Positions 8,849-18,248 of a stretch of 64,000 bases of DNA are shown piece by piece (positions within the stretch are counted from its first letter, which is position 1; each line of letters opens with the position of its first letter). The DNA comes from Tomitella gaofuii (lineage in GTDB: Bacteria > Actinomycetota > Actinomycetes > Mycobacteriales > Mycobacteriaceae). The notes below the pieces were generated by a model that was not told where the DNA came from, made no database searches, and saw nothing but the letters and a program-made list of their open reading frames with translations. The stretch covers positions 3,734,954-3,798,953 of the forward strand of contig NZ_CP059900.1 of the NCBI RefSeq assembly GCF_014126825.1, in the 5' to 3' direction. A program made the position numbers and the translations under genes.

Positions 8849-10227
8849 CCGTCATCGACGACGGCACGCTGATCTCCCGCAACCCGGCGACGCTCGCCGA
8901 GGTGGGCCGCTCCCCGTCGCTCACCGGCCCCGCGCTCGACGTCGTCGTCGCCCGCGCCCGGGCAGCGCAGCCCGCATGGGCCGCCGACCTTTCCGCCCGC
9001 CGCGCCGCCTTGCGCGCGGCCGCCGAGGCGATCACCGCGCAGTCCGGCGAGCTCGCGCCGTTGCTCACCGCCGAGCAGGGCAAGCCACTCGCCGAGGCCG
9101 GCCAGGAGCTGTGGGTGGCGGGGCACGCGTTCGCCACGCTCGCCGGCACCGAGTGGGAGCCCGAGCATTCGCTCACGGCCTCGCTGGGCCGCCCGGTGAC
9201 GGTGCAGCACCGGCCGTACGGGGTGGTGGCGGCGATCGTGCCGTGGAATTTCCCGCTCTACCTCGCCGCCGCCAAGATCGCGCCGGCCCTGCTCGCAGGG
9301 AACGCCGTGGTGGTCAAGCCGGCCGAGTCGGTCTCGCTCGCGGTCACCGCCTTCGTCGACGTGCTGCGTGCCGTGCTGCCCGAGGGTGTGCTCGAGGTGG
9401 TCACCGGCGGGCCCGAGACGGGGCGGCAGCTCATCGACCACCCCGACGTGCGCATGGTGAGCTTCACCGGGTCCACCGCCGTGGGCCGCAGCATCATGGC
9501 GCAGGCCGCGGCCACGCTCACCCCCGTCGCCCTGGAACTGGGCGGCAACGACCCGGCGATCCTGCTGCCGGACGCCGACCTGGCCGACGCGGCAGCCCGG
9601 CTCGCCGCGGGCGCGTTCCTCAACGCCGGCCAGATGTGCATCGCACCCAAGCGGGTCTACGTGCCCGCGCCGCTGGTGGACGGCTTCGCCGAGGCCCTCG
9701 CCGCGCAGGCGCAACGCACGGTGGGCGACGGCGCCGACCCCGCGACCACGATGGGACCGCTGCACAACGCCCGTCAGCGCGAGATCGTCGCGGGGATGCT
9801 CGGGGACGCACTCGATTCCGGCGCGCGAGTCGTCACCGGGGGCGTGCGCGAACATGCACTGCCCGGACATTTCCTCGACCCGACGGTGCTCGTGGGCGCG
9901 GACGACGGCGACGACATCGTGCGCCAGGAGCAATTCGGACCGGTACTGCCCGTCGTCGGCTACCGCGACCTGGACGCGCTGTTGCACATGCTGGACACCC
10001 AGGAGTTCGGGCTGGGCGCGTCGGTGTGGGGCGCCGACACCGCCGCGGCCGACGCCGCCGCCGAGCGCATCGACGCGGGCACGGTGTGGGTCAACCAGCA
10101 CAACGCGCTGGACGTGGCCGTGCCATTCGGCGGGGTCAAAGCCAGCGGTTTCGGCCGCGAGGGCGGCGTCGCCGGCATCGAAGAGTTCACCACCGCCCGC
10201 GTGCTCGACCCGAGGCCGGCGGAGTAA
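8845..10227 (+). CDS. Aldehyde dehydrogenase (NAD(P)-dependent)
   Basis: This 460-residue ALDH-superfamily enzyme carries PWNFPLYL, the catalytic Glu231 in LELGGNDP and the nucleophile Cys265 in NAGQMCIAP, the FTGSTAVG cofactor loop and QEQFGPVLPV near the C-terminus. It is slightly shorter than most ALDHs but contains all key blocks. The ATG overlaps the SDR stop by four bases. It probably oxidises the aldehyde arising from the P450/SDR steps to a carboxylic acid, which the ligases further along could activate. The actual substrate is unknown. Confidence 0.93.
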   Translation: MTVIDDGTLISRNPATLAEVGRSPSLTGPALDVVVARARAAQPAWAADLSARRAALRAAAEAITAQSGELAPLLTAEQGKPLAEAGQELWVAGHAFATLAGTEWEPEHSLTASLGRPVTVQHRPYGVVAAIVPWNFPLYLAAAKIAPALLAGNAVVVKPAESVSLAVTAFVDVLRAVLPEGVLEVVTGGPETGRQLIDHPDVRMVSFTGSTAVGRSIMAQAAATLTPVALELGGNDPAILLPDADLADAAARLAAGAFLNAGQMCIAPKRVYVPAPLVDGFAEALAAQAQRTVGDGADPATTMGPLHNARQREIVAGMLGDALDSGARVVTGGVREHALPGHFLDPTVLVGADDGDDIVRQEQFGPVLPVVGYRDLDALLHMLDTQEFGLGASVWGADTAAADAAAERIDAGTVWVNQHNALDVAVPFGGVKASGFGREGGVAGIEEFTTARVLDPRPAE

Positions 10228-10265
10228 CGGCGCACCTTGTCCACCACAGAAGAATTGGAATATTC

Positions 10266-11615
10266 ATGCCCGCACCCCATGCCCCCGCAGCCATGACCGC
10301 TGATGCCACCGCCGACACGCTCGAAGACGCCTACATCTACGCCTACCCGCTCGTCCTCATGGACGTCATCCGGGAGATGACGACCAATACCGAAGTCCCT
10401 ACCGGTGTGCGCGCACCGCTCGGGCAGTTCTTCCACTCGCGCGCGCTCGCGTCGCCGTCCATCGACAGCCTCACCCGGCCCAACGCCGACACCCTCTACT
10501 CCCAGGCGTACCTGGACCTCGGCGACGAGCCGTACCTGCTGCACAAGCCGGCCGCGAACCGCTATCTGGCGATCCAGCCGTTCGACGGATACTCGAACAA
10601 CCCCTCGATCCTGGGCACCGGAGGCCCAGGCGGCGACGACGAGGCGGTGTACGCGTTCACCGGGCCCCGCTTCGTCGGCTCGCTGCCTGACGGCGTCATC
10701 CCTGTCCCCATGCCTACCGACTTCGTGTGGCTGCTGGCGCGCGTGCGCTGCCACGGCCCCGACGACACCGCCGGGCCGCACCGCCTGCAGGACGCGATGG
10801 ACCTTTACCCGCTCTCCCAGCACGGGCGCGCGCATGAATACCCGCGGGGCGTCTATACCCCGGCGCGCGACTACGTGCCGCTCGAACACATGCTGACTCT
10901 GGATGCGGAGGCCTACTTCCGCCGCTTCAACGCGCTCTCTGTGCGCAACCCCGGTACCGACGCCGACCGGCCCGCGCTAGAGCGCTTCGCACAGGTGGGT
11001 GTGGGCGCCGGCCTGGATTTTTCCGTCGAAGCCCTGCCGGAAGAGGCGCAGCGTCGGGCCAAGGAGCTGCCAGGCTTGATGGACAGTACCCGAATCGACG
11101 CACTCCGCCGGGCGATCGTCGTCGACGGCTGGACCTACCTGGACTCCGCGGTCGGGCGCTTCGGCACCGACTACACCTATCGCGCGCGGATCGCGCACCG
11201 CGGTTTCGCCAATCCCGTCGACGTCACCGCCTATCCGTCCGCGTTCACTGACTCCGACGGCGAGCCGCTCACCGGCGAAAGCTCGTACGTCATGCACTTC
11301 CCCGCGGGGCAGCATCCGCCGTACCACGAGGGCGGGTGGTGGTCGCTCACGCCGTACACGAAGGCCGGACGCCTCGTCGCCAACGACATCGACCGGTACG
11401 CCCTCGATGACAGCATGCCGCTCACCGTCAACGCGGACGGGTCGCTGGACCTGTGGTTGTCCGCCGATGCACCCGACGCGGAGCGGATGCCCAACTGGTT
11501 GCCAGTGTGCCGCAGCGAATTCGGACTCACCATGCGCATCTACTTGCCGCACGACAGCGTGACGACGCACGAGTGGACCCCGCCGCAGGTGCGCCGGATC
11601 GACGCATCACGGTGA
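10266..11615 (+). CDS. DUF1254/DUF1214 domain protein
   Basis: The N-terminal half (DAYIYAYPLVLMDVIREM, RPNADTLYSQAYLDL) is typical of DUF1254, and the C-terminal half (SYVMHFPAGQHPPYHEGGWWSLTPY, WLPVCRSEFGLTMRIYLP) of DUF1214, domains that commonly occur together. At 449 residues it is the usual full length. No signal peptide is obvious. The function of the family is not established. Its place 38 bp after the ALDH, on the same strand, suggests a role in the same pathway. An ATG at 10293 is an alternative start; the Shine-Dalgarno sequence before 10266 is weak. Confidence 0.85.
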   Translation: MPAPHAPAAMTADATADTLEDAYIYAYPLVLMDVIREMTTNTEVPTGVRAPLGQFFHSRALASPSIDSLTRPNADTLYSQAYLDLGDEPYLLHKPAANRYLAIQPFDGYSNNPSILGTGGPGGDDEAVYAFTGPRFVGSLPDGVIPVPMPTDFVWLLARVRCHGPDDTAGPHRLQDAMDLYPLSQHGRAHEYPRGVYTPARDYVPLEHMLTLDAEAYFRRFNALSVRNPGTDADRPALERFAQVGVGAGLDFSVEALPEEAQRRAKELPGLMDSTRIDALRRAIVVDGWTYLDSAVGRFGTDYTYRARIAHRGFANPVDVTAYPSAFTDSDGEPLTGESSYVMHFPAGQHPPYHEGGWWSLTPYTKAGRLVANDIDRYALDDSMPLTVNADGSLDLWLSADAPDAERMPNWLPVCRSEFGLTMRIYLPHDSVTTHEWTPPQVRRIDASR

Positions 11616-11673
11616 CTACGGCCGGCCGTCCAGGCGCCCCCTTCGAAGCTCCAGAACACCGGAAGGGTTCGGC

Positions 11674-13281
11674 ATGGCACACCCCTCACTGACCCGCGCG
11701 GGGTCGCTTCTCCTCGCGCTCGTCACCGCCGCGACATTGGCTGGTTGCGCGGGTGCCGACGCATCCGACTCCTCCGCTCCATCAGTGACGAACGGTTTCA
11801 TCGGCGCACAACCTGACGACGGCGATCCGACTCCAGGCGGGACACTCTCGTATGCCACGCTGACTGGCATCACGAGCCTGGATCCCACCGATCGACAGGA
11901 CAGCGGGTCGACAGGTGGCAGCGAAATGGCCGCCATCTACGACCTGTTGATGCGCTACGACCCAGTCGCGAAGGAATACGAGCCCCAGCTTGCCCGTTCG
12001 CTCTCCCCGAACGCGGACGGCTCGGTCTGGACGCTCTCGCTACGGCCCGACGCGATGTTCAGCGACGGCACGCCGGTGGATGCGGATGCGGTGGTCTGGA
12101 GCATCCGGCGGTACCTCGACGAGAAGGGCACGCAAGCTCAGGTGTGGCAGGAGTCGGTCGAGAATATGCGTGTCGTGGATGCGACCACCGTGCAGTTCAC
12201 GCTCAAGCGGCCCTGGCAGCAGTTTCCGTTCATGCTGGCCTCCGGACCCGGGATGATCGTGGCTCCGTCGTCGATGGCCACGGGATCCTTCACCGCGATC
12301 GGCGCGGGCCCCTTCACCGTCGAACAGTTCGCACCGCAGAATCGGCTCACCCTCACCGCGAATCCCCGGTACTGGGGCGGACCGCCTGCGCTGGAGAGCG
12401 TGCGGTTCCCCGTGATCCAAGGTGAGCAGCCCAAACTGGACGCCCTCCGCAACGGCGATATCGACGTCGCATACCTGCGACGTTCCGACACGATCCAGAA
12501 CGCCCTCTCCGCCGGCGCCATCGGCTTTCTCAACACCGTCGATATGGGCGCGGTCGGCATGATCAATCAGCGACAGGGCAGGGCGGCGTCGGATCTCCGG
12601 GTGCGCAAGGCCATCGTCGCCGCGATCGATCCTGGCCTCTACAACGAGCGCGCGGAGGCCGGTGCGGGAATGCCCGGAAGCGCGATGTTCCAATCCTGGT
12701 CGACTTGGCACAGCGATGCACCGGTGAGCGGATACGATCCTGCGGCGGCGAAGAAGTATCTGGATGAGGCCAAGGCCGACGGCTACGACGGCAGACTCAC
12801 CTACTTCACCACCAACAACGCCCAGACCCAGAAGAACGCCCTAGCTTACAAGTCCATGCTGGAGGCGGTGGGATTCACGGTGGACATCCAGTACGCGCCC
12901 ACCATCGCGGACTTCATTCGCGGAATCTACGTGGACCACGACTTCGACATCGCGCACTCCGGCATGAGCGTCCAGGAGGAGGCGCCCTTCGTGCGGCTGT
13001 ACGGAAACTTCCACAGCGACTCGGCGTCGAACGTCCTCGGATACGCAAACTCCGACATGGACGCTTTGTTGGAACGCGTCCAATCGTCAGGGGACGTGGA
13101 AGACAAGCGCGCCGCACTCGCCGACGTGCAGAAGCTGGTGAATCAGACGGCACCGTTGGTGACGCTGGGCGCCGGCCAGGTCCTCGTCACCTGGAGCGAA
13201 GATGTCCATGGGATCACCCCGAGCGCAGACGGCATCATGCTTTTCGACGACGCGTGGGTGGCTTCCGGCGCCCAAAGCTGA
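11674..13281 (+). CDS. Family-5 ABC solute-binding lipoprotein (SBP1)
   Basis: This 535-residue extracytoplasmic binding protein of the peptide/nickel (SBP_bac_5) family has a lipoprotein signal peptide with lipobox TLAGC (Cys25). Family landmarks are YDLLMRYDP, SLRPDAMFSDGTPVDADAVVWS, APSSMATGSFTAIGAGPF, DALRNGDIDVAYLR and SGMSVQEEAPF. It is a clear paralogue of the lipoprotein at 15670. Third-position G/C preference is visibly weaker than in adjacent genes, hinting at a different history. No permease or ATPase is nearby, so it is either an orphan serving an importer elsewhere or a substrate carrier at the membrane. The ATG has AAGGG upstream. Confidence 0.9.
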   Translation: MAHPSLTRAGSLLLALVTAATLAGCAGADASDSSAPSVTNGFIGAQPDDGDPTPGGTLSYATLTGITSLDPTDRQDSGSTGGSEMAAIYDLLMRYDPVAKEYEPQLARSLSPNADGSVWTLSLRPDAMFSDGTPVDADAVVWSIRRYLDEKGTQAQVWQESVENMRVVDATTVQFTLKRPWQQFPFMLASGPGMIVAPSSMATGSFTAIGAGPFTVEQFAPQNRLTLTANPRYWGGPPALESVRFPVIQGEQPKLDALRNGDIDVAYLRRSDTIQNALSAGAIGFLNTVDMGAVGMINQRQGRAASDLRVRKAIVAAIDPGLYNERAEAGAGMPGSAMFQSWSTWHSDAPVSGYDPAAAKKYLDEAKADGYDGRLTYFTTNNAQTQKNALAYKSMLEAVGFTVDIQYAPTIADFIRGIYVDHDFDIAHSGMSVQEEAPFVRLYGNFHSDSASNVLGYANSDMDALLERVQSSGDVEDKRAALADVQKLVNQTAPLVTLGAGQVLVTWSEDVHGITPSADGIMLFDDAWVASGAQS

Positions 13282-13314
13282 CCCGCACCCGCACAGCATC
13301 GCTGGAGGACCACC

Positions 13315-14433
13315 ATGACGCGACACCCTGTCCCCGACGGCGTCAACACCACCGTCACCACCACCCGCACCGACCTGGACGAGCTGGCGGCGGCGCTGCA
13401 GTCGTGGCTGCGCACCGCCGAGGACGATCAGTCGATCACCGTCGAGGACCTCGAGCGTTCGGAGTCGTCGGGCATGTCGAGCGTGACGGTCCTGTTTACC
13501 GCGGTGCGCGGCGGAGATCGTTCCGCGCAGGTGCTGCGGTTGGCGCCCGAACCGTCGGCGCTGCCGGTGTTCCCCGGCTACGACCTGCACCGACAGGCCG
13601 CGGTGACGGGCGCGCTCGCCGACGCGGGCCTGGTGCCGGTCCCCCGGGTGCGCCGGGTGGAGGAGTCGCCGGAGCCACTCGGCCGGCCGTTCCTCGTGAT
13701 GGACCGGGCCGACGGCACCGCCCCGCCCGACAACCCGCCGTACGTGTTCGGCGGCCCGCTCGTCGACGCCACGCCCGCCGAGCGCGACCGGATGCAGCGC
13801 GCCTCCGTCGCCCTGCTCGCCGGGGTGCACGCGACGCCGCCGCCGGACGCCCTGCTCGCCGACGGGCCGGCCGGCACCGGCCTGGCACGCCTGGTCGACG
13901 ACACCGTCGCGTATTACGAGTGGACCGTCGCCAACGGCGGTGTGCGCGTGCCGATCCTGGAGGACGGGCTGCGCCGGCTTCGCGACGAGCGGCCCGCACA
14001 GGCCTCACCCGACGTGCTGGCCTGGGGCGACGCGCGCATCGGCAACATCCTCTACCGCGACTTCGAGCCCACTGCGGCACTGGACTGGGAGGGCGCCGCG
14101 CTGGCGCCGCCCGAGTACGACGTCGCCTGGTTCGTGTTCTTCCACCGCATGTACCAGGACATGGCCGCGTCGTTCGGCAAGCCCGGCCTTCCCGGGTTCC
14201 TGCGCGCCGCCGACGTGCTCGGACAGTACCGCGCCGACTCGGACCGCGCGCTGCACGACATGCCGTACTTCCTCATGCTCTCCGCGGTGCGGATGGGCAT
14301 CATCTTCGCCCGCATCAAGGCGCGCTCGGTGCACTTCGGCGACACCCCCGCGCCCGCCGACCCCGACGAGTACGTGCTGCACCACCGGATGCTGCGCGCC
14401 CTCCTCGACGACCGCTACGAATGGGAGATCTGA
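13315..14433 (+). CDS. Phosphotransferase-family (APH/ACAD10-like) protein
   Basis: The 372-residue protein has the aminoglycoside-phosphotransferase fold of the subgroup found in actinobacterial lipid and aromatic catabolism loci. The catalytic loop reads LAWGDARIGNILY (Trp237-Gly238-Asp239) in place of the usual HGD, followed by ALDWEGA, the metal-binding Asp. A small N-lobe with VTVLFTAV and LRLAPE precedes it. The start has a clear GGAGG at 13304-13308. Its stop overlaps the next ATG. By family it could phosphorylate a hydroxylated intermediate, such as a hydroxyacyl compound; antibiotic resistance is unlikely given the context. Confidence 0.85.
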   Translation: MTRHPVPDGVNTTVTTTRTDLDELAAALQSWLRTAEDDQSITVEDLERSESSGMSSVTVLFTAVRGGDRSAQVLRLAPEPSALPVFPGYDLHRQAAVTGALADAGLVPVPRVRRVEESPEPLGRPFLVMDRADGTAPPDNPPYVFGGPLVDATPAERDRMQRASVALLAGVHATPPPDALLADGPAGTGLARLVDDTVAYYEWTVANGGVRVPILEDGLRRLRDERPAQASPDVLAWGDARIGNILYRDFEPTAALDWEGAALAPPEYDVAWFVFFHRMYQDMAASFGKPGLPGFLRAADVLGQYRADSDRALHDMPYFLMLSAVRMGIIFARIKARSVHFGDTPAPADPDEYVLHHRMLRALLDDRYEWEI

Positions 14434-15530
14434 TGTACCCCGACCCGCTGGACGAATACCCGATCCACCAGGTGCCGCTGTCGATGGCGCGCACCGAGAC
14501 CTCCGACCGCAACTTCTACGACCGCTACTACTTCAACGCTCACGACCGGACCGGCCGCGTCTACTTCGTCTCCGGATTCGGGGTGTACCCCAACCTGGGC
14601 GTGGTCGACGCGTTCGCCACCGCGATCCGCGGCACCGACCAGCGCGCGGTGCGCTTCTCCGACGCTCTCGACACGCGCTACCGGGACCAGGTGGGCGGCT
14701 ACCGCATCGAGGTGATCGAACCGCTGGAGCGCCTGCGGCTCGTCGGCGAGCATCCCGACCTGTCGTTCGACCTCACCTGGCAGGGCTCGTTCCGGGCGGT
14801 GCTCGAGGACCGCCACCTGCTCATGGGCGGGCGCCGGCCCAATCTCGACGCCAGCCGGTTCGCGCAGCTCGGCTCGTGGGAGGGCACGCTGAGCGTGGAC
14901 GGCGAGGACTTCGCCGTGGACCCGGTCGTGTGGATGGGCAGCCGCGACCGGTCGTGGGGCATCCGCCCGTCCGGCGAGCCCGACCCGCTCGAGCGCACGG
15001 CCGAGCTGCGCCCCGACGGGTTCTGGTGGGTGTACTGCCCGCTGCGGTTCGACGACTTCGCCATCGTCCTCATCGCCCAGGAGGACGGCGACGGGTTCCG
15101 CTCGCTCAACTACGCGGTGCGCGTCGACAGGGACGGCGCCGTGGAGCAGCTCGGCTGGCCGCGCTTCGAGATCGTCTACAAGCCGGGCACGCGCGAGATG
15201 TCCTCCGTGCGGATCCATCTCACCGACCGCCGCGGCGAGCAGACCGTCATCGACCTCGAACCGAAGACGTTCCTCACCCTGCAGATCGGCGCCGGCTACG
15301 GCAGTGACCCCGAGTGGAGCCACGGCCGGTGGATGGGCCGCGACTGGTCGCTGTCCTCCCGATACGACACGGCCGCACCGGAGTTCGACCAGCGCAAGAC
15401 CAACGGAGTCGTCGAGTATGTGGTGCACGCGCGCTGCGGCGACGCCGTCGGTTCAGGCATGTTCGAGCACCGCGTCGCCGGACGGCACACGCCGTCCGGG
15501 TTCGACTCCCCCACCGCCATGGCGCGCTGA
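14433..15530 (+). CDS. DUF7065/DUF7064-like protein, function unknown
   Basis: This 365-residue protein starts at an ATG overlapping the stop of the phosphotransferase gene by one base. It has no signal peptide and is rich in aromatic beta-strand-like stretches: NFYDRYYFNAHD, GRVYFVSGFGVYPNLGVVD, VWMGSRDRSWGIRP, WWVYCPLRF. These resemble the lipocalin-like/CrtC-type beta-barrel proteins annotated as DUF7064/7065, which often sit beside ACAD10-like phosphotransferases. I have no catalytic assignment. The tight coupling to the kinase suggests a shared step. Confidence 0.7.
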   Translation: MYPDPLDEYPIHQVPLSMARTETSDRNFYDRYYFNAHDRTGRVYFVSGFGVYPNLGVVDAFATAIRGTDQRAVRFSDALDTRYRDQVGGYRIEVIEPLERLRLVGEHPDLSFDLTWQGSFRAVLEDRHLLMGGRRPNLDASRFAQLGSWEGTLSVDGEDFAVDPVVWMGSRDRSWGIRPSGEPDPLERTAELRPDGFWWVYCPLRFDDFAIVLIAQEDGDGFRSLNYAVRVDRDGAVEQLGWPRFEIVYKPGTREMSSVRIHLTDRRGEQTVIDLEPKTFLTLQIGAGYGSDPEWSHGRWMGRDWSLSSRYDTAAPEFDQRKTNGVVEYVVHARCGDAVGSGMFEHRVAGRHTPSGFDSPTAMAR

Positions 15531-15544
15531 GCGGGCCCACCGGC

Positions 15545-15604
15545 GCCGACCAAGCGGATTCTGCACGTGCGGACGCGAGAACGTGCAGAAACCGCTTGCT
15601 CGGC
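15545..15604. repeat. 60-bp palindromic intergenic repeat, copy 1
   Basis: GCCGAC-CAAGCGG-A-TTCTGCACGT is followed by a 12-base loop and its near-perfect complement ACGTGCAGAA-A-CCGCTTG-CTCGGC. Arms are about 24 bp with two mismatches. It sits 15 bp after a + strand gene and before the lipoprotein at 15670. It shares length and right-arm sequence with copies at 19815 and 25041, and may terminate transcription. Confidence 0.85.
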
Positions 15605-15669
15605 GCGCGCGGTCGCCAGCACCCGAGCACCCCCGGCGCCTGAGCGCCCCCTATCCCCGAGGTGAAACC

Positions 15670-17250
15670 ATGCGCACCACCCGCGGTCTACTGATCGCCG
15701 CCACAGCGACCGCCCTCCTTCTCACCGGCTGCAGCAGCGGCGGCACCGCCGACTCCGCGCGCGACATCTCCGAGGTCACCGCGGGCCTGCTCGACGGTGC
15801 CGACTCCGCCGAGGAAGTCCAGGGCGGCACCGTCTCCTACGCCCCCTTCTCCGGCGTCAGCACCCTCGACCCGGTCCGCCAGGACGGCGGGTCGACGGGC
15901 GGCAGCCAGATGGCCGCGATCTACGACCTGCTGATGCGGTACGACGCGGCCGCCGACGAGTACGTCCCGCAGCTCGCCGCCGGATTGGAACCGAACGGCG
16001 ACAACACGGTATGGACGCTCGCCCTCCGCGACGGGGCCACGTTCAGCGACGGCACCCCGGCCGACGCCGAGTCCGTCAAGTGGAGCGTGGAGCGGTATCT
16101 GACGAAGCGGGGCACGCACGCGCAACTCTGGTCGTCGGCAGTGGAGCGCATCGACGTCGTCGACCCGCTGACCGCCCGCATCACGCTGACGAAGCCCTGG
16201 CCGCAGTTCCCCGCACTGCTCGCTGCCGGCCCTGGCATGATCGTCGCCCCGTCGTCCATGGCCACCGGCACGTTCCGCCCCATCGGCGCCGGACCGTTCA
16301 CCGTCGCGGACTTCCAGCCGGGCACCGCGCTCACACTGGCCGCGCGCGACGACTACTGGGGCGGCACCCCGCCTCTGGACACCCTGCGCTTTCCCGTGAT
16401 CACCAGCGAGGACGGCCGCCTGGACGCCCTGCGCAACGGCGACATCGACGCCGCCTACATGCGCTCGCCCGACGTGGTGGCGGACGCGCTGACCACCGAG
16501 GATGCCGGCTACCTCTACAACGCCAACATGGGCGCGGTGCTGGCGATCAACCAGCGGCCCGGACGCGCCGCCGCCGACCCGCGCGTCCGCCGCGCGATCG
16601 TCGCCGCAGTCGACCCCGCCCTGTTCGACCAACGCGCCAACAAAGGCAAGGGCATGCCGGGGAGCGCGATGTTCGAGCAGTGGTCGCGTTGGGGTCCCAC
16701 GGAGGCGGCCGGCTACGACCCGGACCTCGCCCGGCGCCTCCTCGACGAGGCCAAGGCCGACGGATACGACGGCGTGCTCACCTACGCCGGCCTCAACGCC
16801 GCCTACGCGCAGTCGCATGCGCTGGCGATCCAGTCGATGCTGGAGGCCGTCGGATTCACCGTGGAGCTCGACTTCAAGCCCAGCATGGCCGACCTCATCG
16901 CCGCCCTGTACGCCAAGCACGATTTCGACATCGGCGAGTCCGGCTTCAACGTCGCGGACGAGGCCCCGTACGTCCGGCTGTTCAGCAACCTGCACAGCGG
17001 CTCCAGCTCCAACGTGCTCGGCGTCGCGAGCCCGGAGGCCGACGGGCTCCTCGACGCGCTGCAGACGGCCGACGACGAGCAGGCACGGCAGGCCGCCCTG
17101 GACGACCTGCAGTCATGGGTGAACACCGAGGCCCCGTTCGCTGCGCTCGGCGCCACCAAGAACTTCGTCGCCTGGCGCGGCATCACCGGCGTGGTCCCCA
17201 GCGCCGACGGGATCATGCTGTTCGGCGACGCGGCCAGGACCGAGGGGTGA
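15670..17250 (+). CDS. Family-5 ABC solute-binding lipoprotein (SBP2)
   Basis: The 526-residue binding protein has lipoprotein signal LLTGC (Cys21), then VSYAPFSGVSTLDP, YDLLMRYDAAADEY, FSDGTPADAESVKWSVERYL, APSSMATGTFRPIGAGPF, DALRNGDIDAAYMR and ADGYDGVLTYAG. It aligns nearly end to end with the lipoprotein at 11674, but with the strong G/C third-position preference of the surrounding genes. The start ATG at 15670 follows GAGGTGAAACC. No permease or ATPase is adjacent. It directly precedes a nitronate monooxygenase-like gene, so its ligand is likely the substrate, or a precursor, of this catabolic region. Confidence 0.9.
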   Translation: MRTTRGLLIAATATALLLTGCSSGGTADSARDISEVTAGLLDGADSAEEVQGGTVSYAPFSGVSTLDPVRQDGGSTGGSQMAAIYDLLMRYDAAADEYVPQLAAGLEPNGDNTVWTLALRDGATFSDGTPADAESVKWSVERYLTKRGTHAQLWSSAVERIDVVDPLTARITLTKPWPQFPALLAAGPGMIVAPSSMATGTFRPIGAGPFTVADFQPGTALTLAARDDYWGGTPPLDTLRFPVITSEDGRLDALRNGDIDAAYMRSPDVVADALTTEDAGYLYNANMGAVLAINQRPGRAAADPRVRRAIVAAVDPALFDQRANKGKGMPGSAMFEQWSRWGPTEAAGYDPDLARRLLDEAKADGYDGVLTYAGLNAAYAQSHALAIQSMLEAVGFTVELDFKPSMADLIAALYAKHDFDIGESGFNVADEAPYVRLFSNLHSGSSSNVLGVASPEADGLLDALQTADDEQARQAALDDLQSWVNTEAPFAALGATKNFVAWRGITGVVPSADGIMLFGDAARTEG

Positions 17251-17255
17251 CGGGG

Positions 17256-18248
17256 ATGCCCGAAGCCCCCGCGCTCCTCGCCCCGGGCGGTGCGCTGTCC
17301 GCCGACCGTCTGCGCGTGCCGCTCATCGCCGCGCCGATGCTCGGCGTGTCCGGCGTCGACCTGGCGGCCGCCGCGTGCCGGGCCGGGGTGGTGGGCGCGT
17401 TCCCCACCGCCAACGCCCGCACCGTCGACGAGCTCGACCACTGGCTGACCACGCTCGACGCCGTCGTCGCGAAGGCCGCCGCGTCGGGGACGCCCGCCGC
17501 GCCGTACGCACCGAACCTCATCATCCGGCAGCCGCGGCTCACCGACGACCTCGCCTGCCTCACCCGACACGCCGTCGAGCTCGTCATCACCAGCGTCGGC
17601 GCCCCCGGCGCGGTGATCGGCCCGCTGCACGACGCGGGCACCGCCGTGTTCGCCGACGTCGGCACCCTGCGGCACGCCGAACGTGCCGTGGCCCAGGGCG
17701 CCGACGGGCTGATCCTGCTCACCGCGGGCGCAGGCGGGCAGACCGGATGGCTGAACCCGTTCGCGTTCGTGCGCGCGGTGCGCGGCTTCTTCGACGGCCC
17801 GCTGGTGCTGGCCGGCGGGCTCTCCGACGGACACGCGCTGTGGGCCGCGCGCGCCGCCGGCTACGACCTGGCCTACATGGGCACCCGGTTCATCGCCGCC
17901 GAGGAGTCGCTGGCCTCCGACGGGTACCGGCGGATGCTCGTCGACAGCACCGCCGACGACGTCGTCCTCACACGCGCGTTCACCGGGCTGCGCACCAACA
18001 TGCTCGCCCCGTCGATCCGCGCGAACGGCCTCGACCCGGCGCGGCTCGACGAGCAGATCACCGTGGCGGACTCCGCCCAGGTGTTCGGCAGCGCCGCGCC
18101 GCCGGGTCCGCGCAGATACAAGGACATCTGGAGCGCCGGGCACTCGGTATCGGGCGTGGCGGGCGTGGACAGCGCCGCCGAGATCGCGGAGCAGACCCGG
18201 CGCGAATACGAGGCTGCCCGCGAGGCCACGAGGAGGGAACTGCGATGA
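17256..18248 (+). CDS. Nitronate monooxygenase-like flavoprotein
   Basis: This 330-residue FMN-dependent TIM-barrel protein of the 2-nitropropane dioxygenase/nitronate monooxygenase family shows LIAAPMLGVSGVDLAAAACRAGVVGAFPTA, a VITSVGAPG strand, GADGLILLTAGAGGQTGWLNPF and LAGGLSDGHALWAARAAGYDLAYMGTRFIA-type blocks. In many actinobacterial clusters such genes work as enoyl reductases or handle nitro/CoA compounds, so the label is family-level. The ATG at 17256 has GAGGGG before it; a GTG at 17247 overlapping the lipoprotein stop is the alternative. Its stop overlaps the ligase ATG (ATGA). Confidence 0.85.
   Translation: MPEAPALLAPGGALSADRLRVPLIAAPMLGVSGVDLAAAACRAGVVGAFPTANARTVDELDHWLTTLDAVVAKAAASGTPAAPYAPNLIIRQPRLTDDLACLTRHAVELVITSVGAPGAVIGPLHDAGTAVFADVGTLRHAERAVAQGADGLILLTAGAGGQTGWLNPFAFVRAVRGFFDGPLVLAGGLSDGHALWAARAAGYDLAYMGTRFIAAEESLASDGYRRMLVDSTADDVVLTRAFTGLRTNMLAPSIRANGLDPARLDEQITVADSAQVFGSAAPPGPRRYKDIWSAGHSVSGVAGVDSAAEIAEQTRREYEAAREATRRELR

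Noticed and set aside
13315-14433. Aminoglycoside resistance gene
   Set aside because: The WGDARIGN loop and catabolic neighbours place it with ACAD10-like phosphotransferases, not with resistance kinases.
13254-15307. Long + strand frames overlapping the phosphotransferase and DUF7065-like genes
   Set aside because: Their upstream parts are Arg/Ala-rich shadows; overlapping stop/start codons and family motifs define the two real genes.
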